Assembly (NCBI GenBank): GCA_944470555.2 | Contig: OX104127.1 | Span: 45,932,934-45,996,933, forward strand | Source: Heterobilharzia americana | Taxonomy: Eukaryota > Platyhelminthes > Trematoda > Strigeidida > Schistosomatidae | DNA: 64,000 nucleotides | Direction of reading: 5' to 3' | Shown: positions 57,831 through 64,000 of the stretch, in pieces | Layout: every line of letters starts with the position of its first letter | Numbering within the stretch: the first letter of the stretch is position 1 | Notes under the pieces: generated by a model | Told to the model about the DNA's origin: nothing | What the model saw: only the letters and a program-made list of their open reading frames with translations | Database searches by the model: none | Made by a program: the position numbers and the translations under genes

Positions 57831-59590
57831 TCTCAGTCTTAGCATATGCTCTACTTTGTTCTGTATTTGTGATAGGCGCTACAATATGATAAACAGCACT
57901 TCAAGTTCCATTCTATTCTAAATATATAAAGTAGATTGCAGGATTTGATGTTTATTCATTAAAAAAGAGCCTCTTGTTCTATCACTGTGATTGCACTAGG
58001 GAACTGTGAACATTCTTGTATTGGCATCTATAAAGTGTCACTACTTATTGACTTGCTTCTGCTAAGAACAGATACACCGGTAATTTGATAGTTGAATATA
58101 ACTTATTAATCAGTTCAAAACTTGCATCATTAGATTTTGTCATCGGTAGAAATTCCAGTGTATCGCTGTTTTCCAGTTTCCTGTTTCATTCACTTGCGAC
58201 CTGGAAGTGACTACAAAAGATAGTAACGGTATGCATGACTCTAGTTTTTCTGTTTGATTTTTATCTTACGTTATTAAATTTCTAACATGAAGTGAACCGC
58301 TTTATCGGTAAACCAAGCCTAAGGAATATACTTTTTACTTCAGCTGAAGTAGAGTTACTGAAAATTAGTGAATAGTGTTGTCTCTTTGGCGTATACAGAC
58401 GATTTAGTCTAAGACGTGCAGTAAATGGGAATATGTTAATTAGGTCAAACTTTCCATTATGAATTAGAGTATGTTTGGTTGGAAGCAGCCTAAATCGAAA
58501 TCAACACTCAAGGTCATCAGCAACCAAGGTAGAAGTTTTGGATTTCAACCTTGATTTCATGCTACTGTGTGTTGGCAGAAAAACCGTATTGAACAGTTTG
58601 GTCCTTCAGCTGGCCAGTGAGAATAATTATCCAACTTGTGACTTAATGGCTTTATTTTCTGGTGAAAAACTGCCTATAAGTGTTGTGTCTTTTGTCAAAT
58701 AAAGTTGTTCTGCTTGCAGTCACAGGCCGTTCTTTTTCTTTTAATTTTTGCGGCTCAGTGAAGTATCAGGTCTGAGGGGAGGAATAATCGTTGTTAGTAT
58801 CCAGTCCAAGAATTACATTGCATTATTATCGTTTCACGTATTTATTATTATCCAGTCGGTCACTTGAACGTTATATTAAACGATATAGCGAGTCCATCAA
58901 ATTGTAGATCCTTTATTCATTGGAATTGTTTAGACGTATGTTGTGTGCTTCAAGTAGCTCTAGAAGAACTGCTGTAAGTCATCATATCTTACTCTAGTTA
59001 AAGCTGTGTTAAAATACAGGCCGATTGATAATTAGACTTTTAAAAACAATTAGGATCATTAGTTGATGACAGGTTGCATTGTAGTTTAGAAACGTTACCA
59101 TTCGCTTGTTGTCACAGACTTTTTGGATAGTGTGATTAGAAGTGTATTTGAAAAATGTAGTGTATTTACACAATACATTTCGAAAATCTGACCACACCTT
59201 TACTTGTCAATTCAGTTTATATAAACCGGAGAGTGGAGGAAGCAAACGAAACAATTACTGTAATAGGGGGTTAAAATTGTGAATGTGATAGAAAAGTCAG
59301 AATGATATATTTGGTCCTTATTTTGCTAGCGAGATAAAGTTTTCCAAGATAGGCGTAGTGTAAGAATGAATTGTTTTTGTATACCCAAAGATGGTTTCGG
59401 TCTGCATATGACTATCGTTCTGCTGTGTCTGAGTATACGTCCCTGATTGTTTCTGTATAAAACTTTAAAAGTTACATTCATTGGTCCCTGGAAAGTAACC
59501 AATTTCTTGTTGTCAAGTATTAAGTGCTAACTGAATTCTATTGATCCTTTTGTAATATAGCCATCAAGCTAGGAGCAACACCGTTGCGGG
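57831..59590. other. Kinase intron sequence, no gene
   Basis: AT-rich. A 75-codon plus-strand frame (58475-58702) has no domain I know and no good splice sites, so I do not call it an exon. Confidence 0.5.
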
Positions 59591-59599
59591 TTAGAGTCG

Positions 59600-59930
59600 T
59601 AGATGGGATATCACTCCCGTCGAGGTTGCGGATACGCTTTGCTAATGAGCTCAAAGCCTAGGTTCAGAGCTTCTTGCTGATTGCCTCGATTCCGACTTAC
59701 AGTTTGGAAACTGTTTGAACAATAATTCTGTGAACCGTTTTCTATGATGTGTCTAGCTATAGATGAATAGGATTGTTTCCCACCTGCAGTTATCGCACTT
59801 TCACATTCTAACTCTCTTCGAAACCATTTAGGTGCATTTTCTCTCATCTTTAACTTCATGGCCCCGTTACTCCTCCCTATGGATTTGTCCACACATATGT
59901 AAACTGGTAAACACAGTGGCATTTAACATA
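59600..59930 (-). pseudogene. Penelope-like element GIY-YIG region relic
   Basis: 103-codon minus-strand frame. CVDKSIGRSNGAMKLKMREN, APKWFRRE and YSSIARHIIENGS line up with YIGRTxRxLxxRxxEHxPxWLxxG...SSIARHLxxTGH of Penelope-like GIY-YIG domains. The N-terminal GIY and YIG triplets are lost or degraded. A different copy and orientation from 61150-61540. Confidence 0.5.
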
Positions 59931-61149
59931 ATCATTTGTACAGTGTTTAGGTTTGGAATGAACCACATGTTTTATCTTTTCCACAGTGATAAACTTAGAT
60001 GCATAATATTTTACTATTGGCAATTCTTTACCTCCCTTTCGAAATCATACTATTCACCTTCCTTTATGTATGGTAGAGTAATATGAATGCTTTTCTTTGC
60101 AACCGAGTATAGAGTGGACTTTGGTGTTAACTGGATTCTAAAATGGTTTATGAACTTCAGTAGATATCCGTTTTCTGTGTGTTTCGGCCAGTAATCTGAT
60201 GTCCTCATCCACTATCTGCTGTTCTTAGATAGACTCCTGACTCGAAAAGAAGATGGGGCAATAAGACTATCGTTCTACAGAAAGCGTGCATCGACAGGAT
60301 CACATCTGAATTTTCACAGTTTTTCTCCTATTCAAAACAAGCAAGGTCTAGTAGTAAAGTATATCGTATCTGTACATCAGTTATGGGCTTACTGATCAGA
60401 ACACGGGTATAAGGTAAGGAATCTAAGTCTTAGCTACTGTAGCAGGGAATTTTTTCTTATTATCTACGAGTGAATGTGTATGACTGCAACACAAACCTGG
60501 CATTTATTTAAACTGCCAAGTTGCTGCACAATACGATAAAATAAAATTGTCAGAGAGATTTTTAGAAGGATAGGTGAGATTAATATACTATTTTCAGTAG
60601 TAAAGGTGACATAAAGATCTAATGTTTTCACACCAGCAATCGATTTCCAATCATGTTGCCTAAAGTTTCCTATTACTGGTTTCTACTATCTCATGAAGGC
60701 TATTTAAAAAAGTTCGCACTTCTCAAGCAGAATGGAATAGTGTTATGTGTTAAGCTCCAACGACATCTTTTCTAATTGATTATGATTCATGGCATGAAAC
60801 ATTGAGTTAAATAAAGATTTGTCATACACCTTTCAGTTATTTTTGTTGAAGCAAGTTTAACACCAGCTGTTGTATATCATTTGCCCGAAAATGTCTGCCT
60901 TACTTTGTCATGTATCATTTGTTGCTTCCGTTGCACGTAATTGATCCTCAGAATCACTAAAACTGTCTATAGAGCTAGGTTGTTTGTCATAGGGCAAACC
61001 ACTTTTTTTTACGTAGAATGATTAGCTACATGCTTTGAAGTTCTGTTGAGCAGCAACTTCTGTATGCTAAGTTCCCGCACCCATATATATGACATTCCTA
61101 GTGTACGATATTATTGTTAAACTCTTTTAAGACATTTTCTGTCTATTTG

Positions 61150-61760
61150 ACTCAAGTATCAATGAAGGCAACCTGCCTGATTCTGCCACTTCGATGTGCA
61201 TTTATCAATTCAAGTGCTCCTGTGGAGCTAGTTACATTGGGCATACAATGAGGCAGTTCCATCGTCGAATTTCTGAGCACCACCCATCATGGTTGAACAA
61301 GGGACAAATTACAACTATAAAGAGCTCCATACTTGCACACTTAGTTGACACAGGACATCAAGTAGTTACTGGAAAAGCCTTCAAAATCATCCATCAAATC
61401 CCAATTAATTTACTTCATGGATTACGCACTCGGTAACTTCACATAGCAGAGGCGATTGCAATCCACCTTCACAAACCTAACCTTTGTGTCCAAAGGAAGT
61501 TTGTTCGACCACTTTCATTACCATGGCCGTCAACATAATGTAACTTCTAGGTTTACTTTGTACACCTTTTCCCCTTCTTGTTTCTATCAATATTCATATT
61601 TCCAATTTTAGTAACTCTATTGATTATTTATATCATTATTTCCGAAACATCACCACGTGATTGGTAATTTGATTAAATTGTAAACCTATATATTAGTGTA
61701 AAGCCCAAGATGAAGACCTAATTGAAAAGAAATATATTTCTTCGCTCATTCAGTTTTTTC
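61150..61760 (+). mobile_element. Penelope-like element 3' fragment with GIY-YIG domain
   Basis: The frame 61194-61436 reads IYQFKCSCGASYIGHTMRQF, HRRISEHHPSWLNKGQ, SSILAHLVDTGHQV and FKIIHQIP. This is the C-terminal GIY-YIG nuclease of Penelope-like elements, with CxC, SYIG, the R of RRISEH and the H of TGH. It is followed by a stop and then, in frame, LHIAEAIAIHLHKPNLCVQ, the usual end of the protein. A ~220-base AT-rich 3' tail follows. The RT is not present: 5'-truncated. Confidence 0.75.
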
Positions 61761-61847
61761 CTAAATGTCTAAATGGGAATATTCAATGAATTGTACATTT
61801 GCTGAGGTGCCAAAATTCAGTTGGTGATTGCTAATTATGAATAGTTA

Positions 61848-62000
61848 ACCAGGTTGGATTGTGTTGTGGACAGTTGGTCCAGGCAAGTGACTTTCAACCA
61901 ATGGGTCACATATCCAAACCCTGCTTGACCTACCACAGTTTAGGCAGCTGAGCAGTATCATCAGTGTTCAGAATAGGTGGGGCTCATTGCCTAGTGGACT
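61848..62000 (+). repeat. tRNA-derived SINE relic, plus strand
   Basis: TGACTTTCAACCAATGGGTCA, a degraded B box (ATCCAAACCC), then AGCAGTATCATCAGTG and AGAATAGGTGGGGCT follow the order of the SINE at 42937-43090. Confidence 0.5.
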
Positions 62001-62562
62001 AACTTGCATGTAGTTGCTGAGTTTTGGTAGACGCAAATCCTCAGCAGTATCAAATTTAGATGTCATTATGAACTCTTCATCTGCCAATGTACTAGGTGTT
62101 TCGCAGCTTTATTATGGAGTGAACGTTTTCTCATGATAGTTTTCAACTCAAAGTATTACCAGTTTCCCCAACTTGCTGACCATTCATGTTGTTTGGACGT
62201 CTAGGTTCTTTAAGCTTTACTCTCACTGTAAGTTCATATTTCCCAAATATTGTGCAGATTAGTAACCACGTCCAATTTTGTGCGCTTTTCTTCCAGCTAC
62301 ACCTTTTATGTAGGAATTGATGATATTAAGTGATTGTTCTCATTCTCAAATGGGAATTGAAAGTAGAGCCTTATCAATTAAATAATTGAGCAGATGAACG
62401 GCAACGCCACATTTCCGCTTAATGAAGGGAAATTTATGTTTATCGTTCAAAAGATACGTGGCTATATAACTCAATCTGATGCAAGCGTATGTATTCCACA
62501 ATGAACCACACTAATATATAAAGGCTTATAACAATACCAGTATCTTTCTTCTTTCTATCCAG

Positions 62563-62954
62563 GTTACTGAACTTGCGCCTTTGGGTAGTTTATTATTACA
62601 TTTGAGAGCTCAATCAATGTGTGCACGAAATAATGGATGTGAAGCGAATTTAGTATCAAACCTACCCTCTGTACCTCGTGCCCTTCAAACTGATGCATTA
62701 TGGGACATGGGTATACAGATTGTCTGTGGTATGGCCTATCTTACAGCTCAAGGTCTTGTTCACCGAGATTTAGCTGCTCGAAATATCTTAATTTCATCAA
62801 TTCAAAAGAATGAGTATCCTCAAATTAAAATAGCTGATTTCGGCCTAGTTCGATCAGTTCACTCAAGTACGGTGGATAAAAGCTCCAATGAATCCAGTAA
62901 ATCAAATCATCTAATTTATACTAGTTGCTCAGAACAAAAGATTCCATTTGCATG
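62563..62954 (+). CDS. ACK/TNK kinase, exon with catalytic loop, DFG, activation loop
   Basis: Acceptor ATCCAG ends at 62562; donor GTAAGT starts at 62955. 130 codons plus two bases, splitting the Trp codon of PFAW. It starts VTELAPLGSLLLHLRAQSMC (hinge identical to ACK VTELAPLGSLL). An alpha-D/alpha-E insertion of about 17 residues follows (CARNNGCEANLVSNLPSVPR), then LVHRDLAARNILIS (catalytic loop) and IKIADFGLVRSV (DFG). The activation loop is about 12 residues longer than human ACK1, serine-rich, with LIYTSCSEQKIPFAW. Its Tyr sits eight residues before PFAW, as does human Tyr284. The rest of the kinase domain lies beyond an intron not closed in the window. Confidence 0.93.
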
Positions 62955-63254
62955 GTAAGTCAATGTTACTATCAGTTAGGTCACACAGCACAATTATAAA
63001 GTTAATTTCTCCAGAGATGTTGGAACCTTTACAAATATTTTTTTGGATGTAATTTCGCATAAATCATTTTCACTGAAAAGTGTCAATCTGAATAGATGCA
63101 TTGTCATAATGCTAAGAGGAGGAACTTTTATACCTACTTACTGCTGTTTATAGTGAAGAAGGAGTAAAAGTGACTAAGATTTCGGAGCATCTGTCATCGA
63201 CATTTTACAGAAGACTGTGTGTTGGAAGACTGAAAGATGTATAAATGTTGTAGA

Positions 63255-63460
63255 ACGTTGCACAAAATTATATCAATTCAAGTTGCCCCAATTCATACCA
63301 GCATATAAAGATGAAGTGAGTAGAAAAAGAATACTGATGAGTACATATGCAATTGAACTGAACAAGAGGATCCATCAATACCTTAAAAATCAATAATCAC
63401 CAGATTATCCGTAGACTACTTCTCTGCAGGAAGTTTTATCCTGCCTATCTTTAAAATCAA
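63255..63460 (-). repeat. SR2-like RTE 3' UTR remnant
   Basis: ATCAATTCAAGTTGCCCCAA, AGCATATAAAGATGAAGTGAG and ATATGCAATTGAACTGA parallel 55885-55955 and 51916-51975. Only the 3' noncoding end is recognisable. Confidence 0.45.
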
Positions 63461-64000
63461 CTTTTTCCTCTCCTTAGTCTCCCACTAAATGTTTTCTTCA
63501 TACTTTTACAAAGTTGTTCGTTCACTGAAAAAAAATACATGGGTCAACAATGTATTATTCTTTTTCTGCTAATTGTTATTTACAGTATTTTCATTATGTT
63601 CTTTTACTGACACAATTTATCGGAAACAGTATATAAAAGTAATATGTCAAAACATTAACTCATACTAAGTTATTTCAATATAGTTAGTACCGACATCTAT
63701 AAACAGTTGGATATTGAAACCTAAAGGTAACCCAGCAACCACCTAAAAGTTTCAATATTCGATTACGGGTTATACCAATTGGATGAGAGTTAATATGATC
63801 GCAACCATCAGCTGTTATCTTGACTAGGTGGCGAGGCCTGCATACCACAATGATCCAACTAGCTATACTGATTATACTGATTGTTTCTTGAAGTCCTACC
63901 ATGTCTGAAAGGTGTGTTGGAAACTGATAACACTGAAAGCCTCCAGCATCATAATGTCAAGAGCTGCGTTATAGTAGATATCTTTGGGTAAATTTGTACT
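63461..64000. other. Kinase intron sequence, no exon found
   Basis: After the exon ending at 62954 no continuation of the kinase domain (APE, DxW, R motifs) is seen on the plus strand to the window end. The next exon must lie beyond it. Confidence 0.6.

Noticed and set aside
58475..58702. 75-codon frame as a kinase exon
   Set aside because: It does not match any part of ACK between alpha-C and the hinge, where exons 56619-56768 and 62563-62954 already join in frame.

Overview
This is eukaryotic nuclear DNA, most likely from a digenean flatworm of the schistosome group. That is an inference from several things seen together: a split tyrosine-kinase gene with long introns, no operons or dense coding, and a set of mobile elements typical of schistosomes. 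The set comprises CR1-like and two RTE-type non-LTR elements (SR2/Perere-like), a CsRn1/Boudicca-like Ty3/gypsy element with a tRNA-Trp-type primer site, a CACTA transposon of the SmTRC1 type, Penelope-like elements with GIY-YIG domains, and tRNA-derived SINEs. I cannot fix the species from the sequence alone. Layout: 1-2660 holds nothing I recognise. 2663-9859 is a complex segmental duplication: a 2.75 kb unit containing a decayed LINE reverse-transcriptase piece is present twice with no difference seen where I compared it, plus a third truncated chimeric copy. 10.6-14.4 kb is a graveyard of plus-strand LINE pieces. 15.8-18.7 kb (minus) is a decayed CACTA transposon with a transposase followed by a DUF4806-type second gene. 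19.6-27.0 kb is a head-to-tail run of CR1-like LINEs (one C-terminal relic, one degraded copy, one nearly complete copy), followed by a fragment related to their 5' region and diverged tandem repeats to 28.3 kb. 28.8-31.9 kb holds two RTE relics meeting head to head. 33.19-37.89 kb is a complete but disabled LTR retrotransposon on the minus strand. From 40.27 kb to the end the plus strand carries the only host gene recognised: exons of an ACK/TNK-family non-receptor tyrosine kinase. Exons 40266-40468 (SAM-like domain), 46820-47125 (linker and glycine-rich loop), 56619-56768 (VAVK lysine and alpha-C) and 62563-62954 (hinge, HRDLAARN, DFG, activation loop) all join in frame with consensus splice sites; the gene runs off the right edge. 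Its introns (6.4, 9.5 and 5.8 kb) are filled with mobile DNA. The 9.5 kb intron contains two essentially full-length RTE elements, one in each orientation, each bounded by a perfect target-site duplication that I could read directly (14 bp and 13 bp). The 5.8 kb intron contains a 354-bp solo LTR with a 5-bp duplication, RTE and Penelope relics and a SINE. Recent transposition has therefore been a main force in enlarging this kinase locus.
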